In this document: positions 17,536 through 27,653 of the stretch, in pieces
How the letters are laid out: each line of letters opens with the position of its first letter
Numbering within the stretch: the stretch's first letter is position 1
Assembly (NCBI RefSeq): GCF_016907085.1
Contig: NZ_JAFBBJ010000001.1
Coordinates: 930,001 to 994,000, forward strand
DNA from: Clavibacter michiganensis
Lineage (GTDB): Bacteria; Actinomycetota; Actinomycetes; Actinomycetales; Microbacteriaceae
DNA: 64,000 nucleotides
Reading direction: 5' to 3'
Translations under genes and position numbers: made by a program
The notes under the pieces: model-generated
Database searches by the model: none
Seen by the model: only the letters and a program-made list of their open reading frames with translations
What the model was told of the DNA's origin: nothing

Positions 17536-18051
17536 ATGGACGCGCACCCCGTCACCACGCTCGCCGAGGCCCCGGGCCAGGCCGCCTTCCGCGCTGCGTT
17601 CCGGCGCCACGCCGCGGGCGTCGCGGTCGTCACGACCCGCGATGCCCAGGGCTCCCCCGTCGGCTTCACGGCGACGTCGCTCGCCTCCGTCTCGGCGGAT
17701 CCGCCGCTCGCCAGCTTCAGCCTGGCGCGCACGGCGTCGAGCGCCGCCGCCCTCGCGGCGGCCGACCACGTCGCGATCCACGTGCTCGGCGCGCGCGACC
17801 GGCACCTCGCGGAGCGGCTCAGCGGCCCGGCCTCCGAGCGCTTCGCGGGCGACCACTGGTCCTCCGGCCCGCACGGCCTCCCCGTGCTCACGGGCGGGAC
17901 GGCGCTCCTCGTCGCCCGGATCGTCGAGCGGGTTCACGTGCACGACGCGGTCGTCGTGATCGTGCGGATCGAGGACGGCGGGACCGGCGTGGACGACGAC
18001 CCGCTCGTCTACCACGCGCGCCGCTACCTGCGGCCGGGCGCCGAGGCCTGA
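17536..18051 (+). CDS. flavin reductase family (FMN-binding) protein
   Basis: A 171-residue single-domain protein of the flavin reductase (HpaC/DIM6-like) family, which uses NAD(P)H to reduce FMN or FAD for a partner monooxygenase. The FMN-binding segment is seen in FRRHAAGVAVVTTRDAQGSPVGFTATSLASVSADPP, followed by FSLARTASSAAAL. The end, DDPLVYHARRYLRP, is the family C-terminal signature. It stands alone, divergent from hisD and convergent with dnaE, with no partner oxygenase nearby, so its physiological electron acceptor is unknown. The upstream open frame is antisense to hisD and is excluded. Confidence 0.87.
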   Translation: MDAHPVTTLAEAPGQAAFRAAFRRHAAGVAVVTTRDAQGSPVGFTATSLASVSADPPLASFSLARTASSAAALAAADHVAIHVLGARDRHLAERLSGPASERFAGDHWSSGPHGLPVLTGGTALLVARIVERVHVHDAVVVIVRIEDGGTGVDDDPLVYHARRYLRPGAEA

Positions 18052-18097
18052 GCCCCGACCGTCTGCGCGTCGGCGCCCGGGCGGCCGGATCCCCGGA

Positions 18098-21000
18098 TCA
18101 GCCCAGGCAGTTCGGCCCGAGCAGCGACTTCAGCTCCCCGTAGAGGTCGGCGCTCACGGTGACCGGGAACGGGATCTCGAAGACGCGTCCCGTATCGCCC
18201 TTCACGAGCTGCAGCCGCACCTCGGTGTCGCCCGAGTGGCGGATGAGCACGTCGTTGAGGCCCATGACGGTCTCCGTCGTCGCGCGGTTCTCCGCGAGGC
18301 TGATGAGCAGCGGGCCGGACCCGAGGCTCTGCCCGAGGTCGGGCTGGAACATCGAGAAGGCGTGGATGTTCATGCCGTCGTCGCGCGTGGACACGCGTCC
18401 GCGGATCACCACGACGGTGTCGCTCTGGAGGGCCGGCGCGAACTCCTGGTACGCCTTGCCCATGAACATGCAGGTGATCTCGCCGCCGAAGTCCTCGAGC
18501 TGCACCATGCCGTACTGGTTGCCGGAGTTCCGCGCGGTGCGGTGCTGCACGCTCGTGAGCAGTCCCGCGAGCGTGACCGTCTCGCCGTCCATCGAAGCGT
18601 CGGTCGCCAGCAGCTCGGCGATGCCCGTCGAGGCGAGCTTCGCCAGCGGGATCTCGAGCCCGGCCAGCGGGTGGTCGGAGACGTAGAGCCCGAGCATCTC
18701 CCGCTCGAAGGCGAGCTTGTCGCGCTTCGCCCACTCCGGCCGCTCGGGCACCTTGCGCGCGTGCTGCGGCTCGTCCCACAGGCTGTCGAAGTCGAACCCG
18801 ACCTGCCCGTTCATGGCCGCGCGCTTGTCGCTGACGGAGGCGTCGATCATGCCCTCGTGCACCTCGAGGAGCGCCCGGCGGGTGTCGCCCAGCGAGTCGA
18901 AGGCGCCGGCCTTGATGAGCGACTCCACGGTGCGCTTGTTCGCGACCGGCAGCGGCACCTTCTTGAGGAAGTCGTCGAAGGACTCGAACGCGCCCTGCTC
19001 GGTGCGCGCGCCGCGGAGGGCCTCGACCACGTTCGCGCCGACGTTGCGCACGGCGCCGAGCCCGAACCGGATGTCCGCTCCCGCTGCCGCGAAGAAGCCG
19101 ATGGACTCGTTCACGTCCGGCGGCAGCACCTTGATGCCCATGCGGCGGCACTCGTTGAGGTACAGCGCCATCTTGTCCTTGGAGTCGCCGACGCTCGTGA
19201 GGAGCGCGGCCATGTACTCGGCCGGGTAGTGGGCCTTGAGGTACGCGGTCCAGTACGACACGACGCCGTACGCCGCGGAGTGCGCCTTGTTGAACGCGTA
19301 GTCGGAGAACGGCAGCAGGATGTCCCAGAGCGCCTTCACCGCGGCCATCGAGTAGCCGTTGTCCTTCATGCCCTGCGAGAAGCCCTCGAACTGCTTGTCC
19401 AGCTCCGACTTCTTCTTCTTGCCCATCGCGCGGCGGAGCAGGTCGGCCTGCGCGAGCGTGAAGCCCGCGAGCTTCTGCGCCACCGACATCACCTGCTCCT
19501 GGTACACGATGAGGCCGTGCGTGGTGCCGAGCACCTCGCGCAGCGGCTCCTCGAGCTCCGGGTGGATCGGGGTGATCTCCTGCAGGCCGTTCTTCCGCAG
19601 CGCGTAGTTCGTGTGCGAGTTGGCGCCCATGGGGCCCGGCCGGTACAGCGCGATGACAGCCGAGATGTCCTCGAAGTTGTCGGGCTTCATCATGCGCAGG
19701 AGCGAGCGCATGGGACCGCCGTCGAGCTGGAAGACGCCGAGGGTGTCGCCGCGGGCGAGCAGGTCGTACGCGCCCTGGTCGTCGAGGCCCAGGTCCTCGA
19801 GCACGAGCTTCTCGCCGCGGTTGGACTCGATGTTGTTGAGCGCGTCGTCGATGATCGTGAGGTTGCGCAGCCCCAGGAAGTCCATCTTGATGAGGCCGAG
19901 CGACTCGCACGCGGGGTAGTCGAACTGCGTGACGATCTGGCCGTCCTGCTCCCGCTTCATGATCGGGATGATGTCGATGAGCGGCTCGCTCGACATGATG
20001 ACGCCGGCCGCGTGCACGCCCCACTGGCGCTTGAGGTTCTCGATGCCCTGCGCGGTCTCGAAGACCTTCTGCGCCTCGGGGTCCATCGCGAGCACCTCGC
20101 GGAAGTCGCCGGCCTCGCGGTAGCGCGGGTGGTCGGTGTCGAGGATGCCGGACAGCGGGATGTCCTTGCCCATGATCGCGGGCGGCATGGCCTTCGTGAG
20201 CTTGTCGCCCATGGAGAACGGGTAGCCGAGCACGCGGCTGGAGTCCTTCAGCGCCTGCTTGGCCTTGATGGTGCCGTAGGTGACGATCTGCGCGACGCGC
20301 TCGTCGCCGTACTTGTCGGTCACGTACCGGATGACCTCGCCGCGGCGACGGTCGTCGAAGTCGACGTCGAAGTCGGGCATGGAGACGCGGTCGGGGTTGA
20401 GGAACCGCTCGAACAGCAGTCCGTGCTCCAGCGGGTCGAGGTCGGTGATGCCCATGGCGTACGCGACCATCGAGCCGGCGCCGGATCCGCGGCCGGGGCC
20501 CACGCGGATCCCGTTCTCCTTGGACCAATTGATGAAGTCGGCGACGACGAGGAAGTAGCCCGGGAAGCCCATCTGCGCGATGACCCCGACCTCGTAGTCG
20601 GCGCGCTTGCGCACGTCGTCCGAGAACCCACGCGGGTAGCGGCGCACGAGGCCGCGCTCGACCTCCTTGACGAACCAGGTCTGCTCGCTCTCGCCCTCGG
20701 GCACCGGGTAGCGCGGCATGTAGTTCGCGGACTCGTTGAACTGCACGTCGCACCGCTCGGCGATGAGCAGCGTGTTGTCGCAGGCCTCCTCGTGGTCGCG
20801 GAAGAGGTGGCGCATCTGCTGCGCGGTCTTGAGGTAGAACTCGTCGGCGTCGAACTTGAAGCGGTTGGGGTCGTCGAGCGTGGTGCCGGATTGGACGCAC
20901 AGGAGCGCCGCGTGGCTCGTCGCGTCGTGCTCGTGCGTGTAGTGCAGGTCGTTGGTAGCGACGAGCGGGAGGCCGAGGTCCTTCGCGAGCCGGTGCAGGT

Positions 21001-21610
21001 CGGTCATGATCCGTCGCTCGATGCCGAGCCCGTGGTCCATCACCTCGCAGAAGTAGTTCTCGGCGCCGAAGATGTCGCGGAAGTCCGCCGCGGCCTTCAC
21101 GGCCTCGTCGTACTGGCCGAGGCGGAGGCGCGTCTGCACCTCGCCGGACGGGCAGCCGGTGGTGGCGATGAGGCCCTTCGCGTAGGTGCTGAGGAGCTCG
21201 CGGTCCATGCGGGGCTTGAAGTAGTAGCCCTCGAGCGAGGCGCGCGACGAGAGCCGGAACAGGTTGTGCATGCCCTCCGTCGTCTCAGCGAGCATCGTGA
21301 GGTGCGTGTAGGCGCCGGATCCGGAGACGTCGTCCTGGCCGCCGTTGCCCCACCGGATGCGCGTGCGGTCGCCGCGGTGCGTGCCCGGCGTGATGTACGC
21401 CTCGGTGCCGATGATGGGCTTCACGCCCGCGGCCTTCGCCTGCTTCCAGAAGTCGAACGCGCCGAACACGTTGCCGTGGTCGGTGATGGCGACGGCCGGC
21501 ATCTTCTGCTCGGCGGCGGCCTGCACGAGCGGGCCGACGCGGGCCGCCCCGTCGAGCATCGAGTACTCGCTGTGGACGTGGAGATGGACGAACGAGTCGT
21601 TGCGGGGCAC
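18098..21610 (-). CDS. dnaE: DNA polymerase III alpha subunit
   Basis: The replicative polymerase catalytic subunit, of the usual DnaE1 length (1170 residues). The N-terminal PHP domain opens with HVHSEYSMLDG at 11-21; in this group the PHP site can supply proofreading. The palm has GRGSGAGS (373-380) and the metal-binding PDFDVDFDD (412-420). The thumb/fingers follow, then helix-hairpin-helix and OB-fold regions (VTLAGLLTSVQHRTARNSG near residue 1000). GTG 21610 has AGAAGAG upstream. A TATGAT -10 candidate lies at 21650-21645. It is monocistronic or read with the rluD-type gene upstream. Confidence 0.96.
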   Translation of the reverse strand: MPRNDSFVHLHVHSEYSMLDGAARVGPLVQAAAEQKMPAVAITDHGNVFGAFDFWKQAKAAGVKPIIGTEAYITPGTHRGDRTRIRWGNGGQDDVSGSGAYTHLTMLAETTEGMHNLFRLSSRASLEGYYFKPRMDRELLSTYAKGLIATTGCPSGEVQTRLRLGQYDEAVKAAADFRDIFGAENYFCEVMDHGLGIERRIMTDLHRLAKDLGLPLVATNDLHYTHEHDATSHAALLCVQSGTTLDDPNRFKFDADEFYLKTAQQMRHLFRDHEEACDNTLLIAERCDVQFNESANYMPRYPVPEGESEQTWFVKEVERGLVRRYPRGFSDDVRKRADYEVGVIAQMGFPGYFLVVADFINWSKENGIRVGPGRGSGAGSMVAYAMGITDLDPLEHGLLFERFLNPDRVSMPDFDVDFDDRRRGEVIRYVTDKYGDERVAQIVTYGTIKAKQALKDSSRVLGYPFSMGDKLTKAMPPAIMGKDIPLSGILDTDHPRYREAGDFREVLAMDPEAQKVFETAQGIENLKRQWGVHAAGVIMSSEPLIDIIPIMKREQDGQIVTQFDYPACESLGLIKMDFLGLRNLTIIDDALNNIESNRGEKLVLEDLGLDDQGAYDLLARGDTLGVFQLDGGPMRSLLRMMKPDNFEDISAVIALYRPGPMGANSHTNYALRKNGLQEITPIHPELEEPLREVLGTTHGLIVYQEQVMSVAQKLAGFTLAQADLLRRAMGKKKKSELDKQFEGFSQGMKDNGYSMAAVKALWDILLPFSDYAFNKAHSAAYGVVSYWTAYLKAHYPAEYMAALLTSVGDSKDKMALYLNECRRMGIKVLPPDVNESIGFFAAAGADIRFGLGAVRNVGANVVEALRGARTEQGAFESFDDFLKKVPLPVANKRTVESLIKAGAFDSLGDTRRALLEVHEGMIDASVSDKRAAMNGQVGFDFDSLWDEPQHARKVPERPEWAKRDKLAFEREMLGLYVSDHPLAGLEIPLAKLASTGIAELLATDASMDGETVTLAGLLTSVQHRTARNSGNQYGMVQLEDFGGEITCMFMGKAYQEFAPALQSDTVVVIRGRVSTRDDGMNIHAFSMFQPDLGQSLGSGPLLISLAENRATTETVMGLNDVLIRHSGDTEVRLQLVKGDTGRVFEIPFPVTVSADLYGELKSLLGPNCLG

Positions 21611-21644
21611 GGGTCTCTTCTACTGGTCGATCGACGGTGTGGCC

Positions 21645-21650
21645 ATCATA
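21645..21650 (-). promoter_or_regulatory. candidate -10 box for dnaE
   Basis: TATGAT on the minus strand, about 35 bases before the dnaE GTG, close to the consensus and in the short gap after the pseudouridine synthase gene. Confidence 0.4.
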
Positions 21651-21686
21651 GGCAGGCTCCGGGAGGCCCCTCGGGCGTGTCGCGGA

Positions 21687-22604
21687 TCAGTCGCGCAGGA
21701 CGTCGAGCGCGTGCTGCAGGTCGGCCGGGTAGGTGCTCGAGAACGACGCGCGGTCGCCCGTGGCGGGGTGCGTGATCTCGAGCCGCATGGCGTGCAGCCA
21801 CTGCCGGTGGAGGTCGAGCTGGGCCGAGAGGGTCGGGTCGGCGCCGTACATCGCGTCGCCCGCGCAGGGGTGGCGCTGCGCGGCCATGTGCACGCGGATC
21901 TGATGGGTGCGGCCGGTCTCCAGGTGCACCTCGAGCAGCGCCGCGCGGCGGAACGCCTCGAGCGTCTCGTAGTGCGTGACGGACGGCTTGCCGTCGGCGG
22001 TGACCGCGAACTTCCAGTCGCTGCGCGGGTGGCGGCCGATGGGCGCGTCGATGGTGCCCGCGAGCGGATCCGGATGGCCCTGGACGACCGCGTGGTAGAT
22101 CTTCTCGACCTCGCGGTCGTGGAACTGGCGCTTGAGCTCCGTGTACGCGCGCTCGGTCTTGGCGACCACCATCAGGCCGCTGGTGCCCGCGTCCAGCCGG
22201 TGGACGATGCCCTTCCGCTCCTCCGCGCCCGAGGTGCTGAGGCGGAAGCCGGCGGCGGCCAGCGCCCCGAGGACGGTGGGCCCCGTCCAGCCGACGCTCG
22301 GGTGCGCCGCGACGCCGACGGGCTTGTCGACGACCACGATGTCGTCGTCGTCGTGGACGATGCCGAGGTCGGGGACGGCGAGCGGGACGACCGAGGGCTC
22401 CTGTCGCGGCTGCCAGCTGACGGCGAGCATGGATCCGCCGACGAGGCGGTCGGACTTGCCCGCTTCCCGCCCGTCCTGCGTCACGCCGCCGGCTTCCGCG
22501 ACCTCGGCCGCGAAGCTCCGGGAGAAGCCGAGCAGCCGGGCGAGGCCCGCGTCGACGCGCTGGCCGTCGAGCCCGTCGGGGACGGGGATGGTGCGGTGCT
22601 CCAT
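21687..22604 (-). CDS. RluA/RluD family 23S rRNA pseudouridine synthase
   Basis: Converts uridines of ribosomal RNA to pseudouridine. The 305-residue protein has an N-terminal S4-like RNA-binding part ([28 protein letters not shown]) and a catalytic domain. The active-site motif HRLDAGTSG is at 135-143, with catalytic Asp138. [21 protein letters not shown] is the second conserved block. It resembles RluD more than RluA in length and S4 content, but the modified positions cannot be read from sequence alone. A GGAAGAGG site precedes the start. In many actinobacteria lspA sits beside this gene; it is not present here. Confidence 0.9.
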   Translation of the reverse strand: MEHRTIPVPDGLDGQRVDAGLARLLGFSRSFAAEVAEAGGVTQDGREAGKSDRLVGGSMLAVSWQPRQEPSVVPLAVPDLGIVHDDDDIVVVDKPVGVAAHPSVGWTGPTVLGALAAAGFRLSTSGAEERKGIVHRLDAGTSGLMVVAKTERAYTELKRQFHDREVEKIYHAVVQGHPDPLAGTIDAPIGRHPRSDWKFAVTADGKPSVTHYETLEAFRRAALLEVHLETGRTHQIRVHMAAQRHPCAGDAMYGADPTLSAQLDLHRQWLHAMRLEITHPATGDRASFSSTYPADLQHALDVLRD

Positions 22605-22659
22605 CGGGGGACCTCTTCCGGTGCGGGGCGGGATGCGCGGATGCGGGGGCGCGAACGAC

Positions 22660-22712
22660 GACGGCGACGCGGGACCCCGTGGCTCCGAGGAGCCGGGTCC
22701 CGCGCCGCCGTC
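22660..22712 (-). terminator. long hairpin terminator after the divIVA gene
   Basis: Arms 22660-22677 and 22695-22712 pair over 18 positions with one A-C mismatch. A second short stem (22681-22685 with 22690-22694) sits inside. It starts about 20 bases after the divIVA stop, in the gap before the pseudouridine synthase gene. Confidence 0.7.
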
Positions 22713-22733
22713 GGGCGCGCGGGTGGTGCGGTG

Positions 22734-23387
22734 CTAGTTGCCGAACGAGGCGGTGGCGGGCGCCTCGCTGGAACCGGCGGAGTCCAGCTCGCGGAGCTGG
22801 CCCTCGATGTAGCCCTTGAGCTTGGTGCGGTACTCGCGCTCGAACGTGCGCAGCTCGTCGATGCGGCCCTCGAGGACCTGGCGCTCCTTCTCCAGGGCGG
22901 CGGTCTTCGAGCGCTGCTCCGCCTCGGCCTCGGCGGCGATGCGGGCGGCGGTGGCGTGCGCCTCGGCGACGAGCGCGTCGCGCTTCTCGACGCCCTCGCG
23001 GACGTGCTCCTCGTGGAGCTTGCGGGCGAGCTTCAGGAGGCTGCTCGTGCTGGAGGTCTCGTCGTCATCGCCGGCGGCCGGGGCGGCGGGCGCCTGGGCG
23101 ACGAGGGGGGCCGGCTCGGGCTCCGGGGTGGGCTCCGGCTCGACGACGACGGGGGCCTGCTCGACCGCGGCGGGCGCGGGAGCGGGGGTGTCGATGACGG
23201 TGGTCGCGGCCGGGGCGGCGTCGCCCGACGAGAGGCGCTGGCGCAGCTCCTCGTTCTCCTGGTGGAGGCGTCGCAGCTCGACGACCACCTCGTCGAGGAA
23301 GTCGTCGACCTCGTCCTGGTCGTATCCCTCGCGGAACTTGGTCGGCTGGAAACGCTTGTTGACGACGTCTTCAGGAGTGAGAGCCAT
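22734..23387 (-). CDS. wag31: DivIVA/Wag31 polar growth and septum protein
   Basis: A coiled-coil protein that binds curved membrane at poles and septa and directs polar cell-wall growth in actinobacteria. The N-terminus (MALTPEDVVNKRFQPTKFREGYDQDEVDDFLDEVV) is the membrane-binding DivIVA domain. A proline/alanine/glutamate-rich linker (about 60-110) follows, then a long coiled coil (about 120-200). The 217-residue length is near normal; Wag31 of mycobacteria is longer. It ends the dcw region, downstream of yggT, with its own likely TAGCGT promoter (23466-23461) and a strong terminator. Confidence 0.93.
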   Translation of the reverse strand: MALTPEDVVNKRFQPTKFREGYDQDEVDDFLDEVVVELRRLHQENEELRQRLSSGDAAPAATTVIDTPAPAPAAVEQAPVVVEPEPTPEPEPAPLVAQAPAAPAAGDDDETSSTSSLLKLARKLHEEHVREGVEKRDALVAEAHATAARIAAEAEAEQRSKTAALEKERQVLEGRIDELRTFEREYRTKLKGYIEGQLRELDSAGSSEAPATASFGN

Positions 23388-23526
23388 GGCCTGCCACCTC
23401 TTTTGTGCGTAGAGCGGGGTCCGCAGGAGCGGACGGGGATTCGGGACAACGTGCGACCCAACGCTATCAGCGGAACGCGTCGCTCCGGGGACCCGCGCGC
23501 GGATCGGCGGACGCGGCGGACCCGCC

Positions 23527-23826
23527 TCAGCGCATCAGGGAGCTGGCGACGTTGAACAGGATGATCGCCACGAGCATCGTGATCATCCAGCCGAAGTCGA
23601 GCGCGACCGGGCCGAGGCGCAGCGGCGGGATGAGGCGACGGACGAAGCCGATGGGCGGATCCGTGACCGTGTAGGAGGCCTCGGCGACGATGAGCATCGC
23701 GCCGCGCGGACGCCACTGCCGCGACAGCGACTGGACCAGGTCGAGGACGAACCGGCCCCACATGCAGATGATGAACGCCAGGAGGGCGAACCACAGGACG
23801 GTGGCGACGATGTTGACGATGATCAC
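23527..23826 (-). CDS. YggT family membrane protein
   Basis: A small protein of about 99 residues with two YggT-type hydrophobic segments: one at the N-terminus, one at the C-terminus (GPVALDFGWMITMLVAIILFNV). Between them is a loop with TDPPIGFVRRLIPPLR, a family hallmark. YggT proteins sit next to sepF and divIVA in many Gram-positive genomes, with a supporting role in division or osmotic response that is not well defined. The frame also opens at GTG 23832. GTG 23826 is preferred because the -10-like CATACT lies exactly 7 bases before it. Confidence 0.85.
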   Translation of the reverse strand: MIIVNIVATVLWFALLAFIICMWGRFVLDLVQSLSRQWRPRGAMLIVAEASYTVTDPPIGFVRRLIPPLRLGPVALDFGWMITMLVAIILFNVASSLMR

Positions 23827-23839
23827 GGACACAAGTATG
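23827..23839 (-). promoter_or_regulatory. putative -10 box of a leaderless yggT promoter
   Basis: CATACT on the minus strand (23839-23834) lies 7 bases before GTG 23826 and almost touches the alternative GTG 23832. Confidence 0.35.
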
Positions 23840-23892
23840 GCGGGCGCCGATGGGAGGTCCCGTCGACGCCCGCCATCGCGGGGCTCGGTGGA

Positions 23893-24387
23893 TCAGCGTC
23901 CGAAGAAGGAGGCCTCGACCTCGGCCTCGGTGGCCGACTGCTCGCCGGACACGGCGACGTGCGACGGCGACAGGAGGAAGACCTTCGCCGTGACGCGCTC
24001 GATCTTGCCGTAGAGGCCGATGGACAGGCCGCTCGCGAAGTCGATGAGGCGACGCGCGTCGTCGTCCGTCATCTGCGAGAGGTTGATGATGACCGGCACG
24101 CCCTCGCGGAAGTTCTCGGCGATGACCTGCGCGTCCTTGTAGGCCTTGGGGTGGACGGTGAGGATCTCGTTCATTTCAGCCGGCGCCGCATTCCTTGTGG
24201 TGGTCGAGGGCTTGTGCAGGGGGGTCACGGGTGCGCGCTTCGCCTGCTGCTGGGGAGCGGGGACGGGCGTCGGGACGGCCTGCACGGGCGACTGCTGCTG
24301 CTGCGCGGGCTGCTGCCCCTGCTGGTACTCGAGCTCCTCGTCGGCGAGTCCCAGGTACACCATGGTCTTGCGAAGTGGGTTGGCCAT
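23893..24387 (-). CDS. sepF: cell division protein SepF
   Basis: SepF tethers FtsZ to the membrane in bacteria without FtsA. The 164-residue protein begins [18 protein letters not shown], an amphipathic membrane-binding segment. A glutamine/proline-rich linker (about 22-60) follows, then the SepF core with [20 protein letters not shown]. Two adjacent ATGs (24390 and 24387) follow AGAGGA. The second has the better spacing and gives the usual N-terminus. It is downstream of ftsZ and the yggS-type gene. No ftsA is seen in the window, which fits a SepF-based system. Confidence 0.95.
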   Translation of the reverse strand: MANPLRKTMVYLGLADEELEYQQGQQPAQQQQSPVQAVPTPVPAPQQQAKRAPVTPLHKPSTTTRNAAPAEMNEILTVHPKAYKDAQVIAENFREGVPVIINLSQMTDDDARRLIDFASGLSIGLYGKIERVTAKVFLLSPSHVAVSGEQSATEAEVEASFFGR

Positions 24388-24433
24388 CATTCCTCTTTCC
24401 GGGTCGGCCTCCGACCGGACCGCACTGTCGACA

Positions 24434-25165
24434 TTAAGGGCCGCCGGGTCGCTTTCCCGTGATTGCCGATCCGATCCGAAGGTGTGTCGCGCCCTCGAGG
24501 AGCGCCTCGTGGAGATCGCCGGACATGCCGGCGGAGATGGCGCTCGCCTCGGGCAGGATGCGGCGCACGTCGTCGGAGATGCCGCGGAGGCGCGCGAACG
24601 CGCGCCGGGGCTCCCCGTCGTCGGGCGCGACCGCCATGACGCCGAGGACGCGGATGCCGGGGGCGGCCGCCGCGTGCTCGGCGAGGGCCTCGGCCTCCGC
24701 CGGCGGGACGCCGCCGCGCCCCGCGTCGTCCGTGAGGTTCACCTGCAGGAACACGCGCGTCTCCTGCTCGTCGGACGCGAGCGCGTCGACGAGGGAGAGG
24801 CGGTCGACGGAGTGGATCACCGAGGCGTAGCGGCGGACCTGCCTGGCCTTCTTGCCCTGGAGCTGGCCCACGAAGTGCCAGGCGACGCCCGTGCCCTCGA
24901 GCTCGGCCGCCTTGCCCTGGGCCTCCTGGTGGCGGCTCTCGCCGAGGTCCCGGACGCCCAGGTCGACGAGGGCGCGCAGGAGCGAGACGGGCTGGAACTT
25001 GGTGACGACGATCGTCGTCACCTCGTCCGGCTGGCGGCCCGCCGCGCGGATCCCGTCGGCGACGTCCGCCTGCACGGACGCCCACCGCTCGGCGAGGCCG
25101 GGGTGGGCCTCGCCAGGGTGGGCGTCCGACGCGTGCGCGCCGCCGATCAGCGGAGCGTCGGTCAC
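24434..25165 (-). CDS. YggS family PLP-binding protein
   Basis: A PLP homeostasis protein (PLPBP/YggS) of 243 residues, fold type III, without known enzymatic activity. The PLP lysine is K56 in [10 protein letters not shown]. Other family motifs are [26 protein letters not shown] and, near the end, [12 protein letters not shown], the phosphate-binding loop. The GTG start overlaps the ftsZ stop (GTGA), so the two are translationally coupled. This ftsZ-yggS-sepF order is common in Gram-positive bacteria and does not by itself prove a role in division. Confidence 0.93.
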   Translation of the reverse strand: MTDAPLIGGAHASDAHPGEAHPGLAERWASVQADVADGIRAAGRQPDEVTTIVVTKFQPVSLLRALVDLGVRDLGESRHQEAQGKAAELEGTGVAWHFVGQLQGKKARQVRRYASVIHSVDRLSLVDALASDEQETRVFLQVNLTDDAGRGGVPPAEAEALAEHAAAAPGIRVLGVMAVAPDDGEPRRAFARLRGISDDVRRILPEASAISAGMSGDLHEALLEGATHLRIGSAITGKRPGGP

Positions 25166-26301
25166 TTCAGGAAGTCGGGGATGTCCAGGTCGTCGCCGTC
25201 GTCCTCGAACGTCGGGTCGCTCGCGGGGACGGACGCGACGGGCGCCTCGGCCTGCGGGCGGGCCGGCGCCTGCTCGACGGCCTCGGGAGCGGCGACCGCT
25301 CCCCCGCCGGCGGCGACGAAGCCGCTGCGGCGGTTCTCGACCTTGGAGGCCGGCTCGCCGCCGTCGAAGCCCGCGGCGATGACGGTGACGCGCACCTCGT
25401 CGCCGAGGGTGTCGTCGATGACCGCGCCGAAGATGATGTTCGCCTCGGGGTGGACGGCCTCCTGCACCAGCTTGGCCGCGTCGTTGATCTCGAAGATGCC
25501 GAGGTTGGATCCACCCTGGATGGAGAGGAGCACGCCGTGGGCGCCCTCGATGCTCGCCTCGAGGAGGGGCGACGCGACCGCGAGCTCGGCGGCCTTGATG
25601 GACCGGTCGGCGCCGCGGGACGAGCCGATGCCCATGAGCGCGGATCCGGCGCCCTGCATGACCGACTTGACGTCGGCGAAGTCGAGGTTGATGAGGCCGG
25701 GGGTCGTGATGAGGTCGGTGATGCCCTGGACGCCCGCGAGGAGCACCTGGTCGGCGGTCGCGAACGCCTCGAGCATGCTGATGCCGCGGTCGCTGATCTC
25801 CAGGAGGCGGTCGTTCGGCACGACGATGAGGGTGTCGACCTCGTTCTTCAGCGTCGCGACGCCGAGCTCGGCCTGGGCCGAGCGGCGCTTGCCCTCGAAG
25901 CCGAAGGGCTTCGTGACGACGCCGATGGTGAGCGCGCCGATGGACTTCGCGATGCGGGCCACGACGGGCGCGCCGCCGGTTCCGGTGCCGCCGCCCTCGC
26001 CCGCGGTGACGAAGACCATGTCGGCGCCGGAGAGGGCCTCCTCGATCTCCTCCGCGTGGTCCTCGGCGGCGCGACGGCCGACCTCGGGGTCCGCGCCCGC
26101 GCCGAGGCCGCGGGTGATCTCGCGGCCGACGTCGAGCTTGACGTCCGCGTCGCTCATGAGCAGCGCCTGCGCGTCGGTGTTGATCGCGATGAACTCCACG
26201 CCCCGCAGACCGAGCTCGATCATGCGGTTGACGGCGTTGACGCCGCCACCGCCGATGCCGACGACCTTGATGACGGCGAGGTAGTTCTGGTTGTTCGACA
26301 C
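25162..26301 (-). CDS. ftsZ: cell division protein FtsZ
   Basis: The tubulin-like GTPase that forms the division ring. The 379-residue protein has the GTP-binding [11 protein letters not shown] loop, the T7 loop region near NLDFADV, and the C-terminal peptide [10 protein letters not shown], which binds SepF. A flexible alanine/glutamine/proline-rich linker (about 315-365) is normal. GTG 26301 has GGAGG six bases upstream. The 137-base gap to ftsQ is unusually AT-rich for this window and contains possible -10 boxes (TAAACT 26350-26345, CATACT 26359-26354). ftsZ therefore probably has its own promoter besides readthrough from the dcw operon. Confidence 0.98.
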   Translation of the reverse strand: MSNNQNYLAVIKVVGIGGGGVNAVNRMIELGLRGVEFIAINTDAQALLMSDADVKLDVGREITRGLGAGADPEVGRRAAEDHAEEIEEALSGADMVFVTAGEGGGTGTGGAPVVARIAKSIGALTIGVVTKPFGFEGKRRSAQAELGVATLKNEVDTLIVVPNDRLLEISDRGISMLEAFATADQVLLAGVQGITDLITTPGLINLDFADVKSVMQGAGSALMGIGSSRGADRSIKAAELAVASPLLEASIEGAHGVLLSIQGGSNLGIFEINDAAKLVQEAVHPEANIIFGAVIDDTLGDEVRVTVIAAGFDGGEPASKVENRRSGFVAAGGGAVAAPEAVEQAPARPQAEAPVASVPASDPTFEDDGDDLDIPDFLK

Positions 26302-26438
26302 GACGGGCCTCCGCTAGAACCTTCGACCTCCGGTGGAGGCTTAGAGTTTACTCAGTATGCATTTCCTGATCCCGACGTTAGGGGGCTCGGGGTCGGCGCG
26401 CCGACTCCCGTGCCGCGTGTCGCGAAGGCCGGGCGGGA

Positions 26439-27653
26439 TCAGGGGCCGGCGACGGGCGCGTCGGGCGCCGAGACGTCGTACGAGCCGACGTCGCCCCGCG
26501 CCTTCACGAGCGCCTGCAGCACCTCGGCCTTGTCGACCGAGCGCTCGCCGCTCCCCCACAGCACCTTCTTGCCGCTGCGCAGCGTGAGCATCACGTCGTC
26601 GGTCGTGTTCGCCTGGATGCTGTCGACCTGCGGCAGGAAGTCCGCGGGCAGCGCGACCAGCACGGCGGCGGCGGCCTGGAAGCGCGGGGACGAGAAGTCC
26701 GCGCTCGGCAGGTCGATGAGCGGGTAGCCGTCGGGGCGCGCGGTGGACCGCTCGATCGTGATGCCCGCGGGATCCACGAGGTCGAAGCCCGCGCCCGACT
26801 GGATCACGGCGACGGGCGTGCGCTCGACGATGCGGATCACGAGCGTCGACGGCGGGCGGCTCTCGGTGCTGTAGCTGCGGATGAGGGGGAACGCGCGGAG
26901 CTCCTCCCCGACGCGGTCGAGGTCGACGAGCGGCAGCGGCGTGCCGACCTGGTCCGCGAGCGCCGCCTGGATGCTCGCGGGCGAGACGCGGTCGGCGCCC
27001 TCCACCTCGACGGTGCGGAGCGCGAGCAGCGGGGAGTACACGGCGATGCCGACGACGATCGCCAGGGTCACCACGGCTCCGAGCGCGCCGAGGAGCCCGG
27101 CGCGTCGGCGGCGCGCGCGCTGCGTGAAGCGGCGGACCTCCTGGCGCTCGTAGCGCTGCCGCTCGCGGCGGGCGCGGCGCAGTTGGCGGCGCGCCTCCGC
27201 GTCGCCGGTGGCCGCGCTCGCGGGGCGGGCGGGGCGGCGGGACCGGGGCGTGGGCTCCCCGTCCGCGTCCGCCGGCGTGCGCCGCCGGAACGGCTTCGGG
27301 GCGGCAGCCGCCTCCGCTGCCCCGCGCGCCCGGACGCCGACCCTGCCGAGGAGACCGCCCGTGCGCGCGGCGGCCTCCTCACGCCCGGTGCGCGGCGCGG
27401 GCGGGGCCTGCACCGGCGCCTGCTGGAGGTGCGGGAGGACGATGGGCTCGGTGTCCGGCTCGTCGTCGTCGCGCCACGCGGCGCGAGGGCGCGGGGCCGC
27501 GGGCGGCGGCGGCGTCGGGGTCGGCGTCGGCGCGGGCGTCACGGGCGCGGATCCGCGGCGGCGACGGGCGGGGGCGTCGGCCCCCTCGACGGGCGCGTCG
27601 GGCGTCGGCGGCTTCGGGACCCGGGGCCGGTCGAAGCCCTCGGGCCGCTTCAC
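26439..27653 (-). CDS. ftsQ: cell division protein FtsQ with a long cytosolic N-terminal extension
   Basis: FtsQ links the septal wall synthase to the divisome. The membrane helix is at about 186-208 and the POTRA domain starts near residue 213 ([21 protein letters not shown]); the rest is the FtsQ beta domain. The 404-residue length is explained by a cytosolic N-terminus of about 185 residues, rich in Pro, Ala and Arg (for example [16 protein letters not shown] and [18 protein letters not shown]). The start overlaps the murC stop by 4 bases (GTGA). The family assignment rests on the POTRA and the position between murC and ftsZ. Confidence 0.93.
   Translation of the reverse strand: MKRPEGFDRPRVPKPPTPDAPVEGADAPARRRRGSAPVTPAPTPTPTPPPPAAPRPRAAWRDDDEPDTEPIVLPHLQQAPVQAPPAPRTGREEAAARTGGLLGRVGVRARGAAEAAAAPKPFRRRTPADADGEPTPRSRRPARPASAATGDAEARRQLRRARRERQRYERQEVRRFTQRARRRRAGLLGALGAVVTLAIVVGIAVYSPLLALRTVEVEGADRVSPASIQAALADQVGTPLPLVDLDRVGEELRAFPLIRSYSTESRPPSTLVIRIVERTPVAVIQSGAGFDLVDPAGITIERSTARPDGYPLIDLPSADFSSPRFQAAAAVLVALPADFLPQVDSIQANTTDDVMLTLRSGKKVLWGSGERSVDKAEVLQALVKARGDVGSYDVSAPDAPVAGP

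Noticed and set aside
18236..21775. A 1179-codon open frame on the plus strand
   Set aside because: It is antisense to dnaE, whose motifs are clear; no family recognised in the translation.
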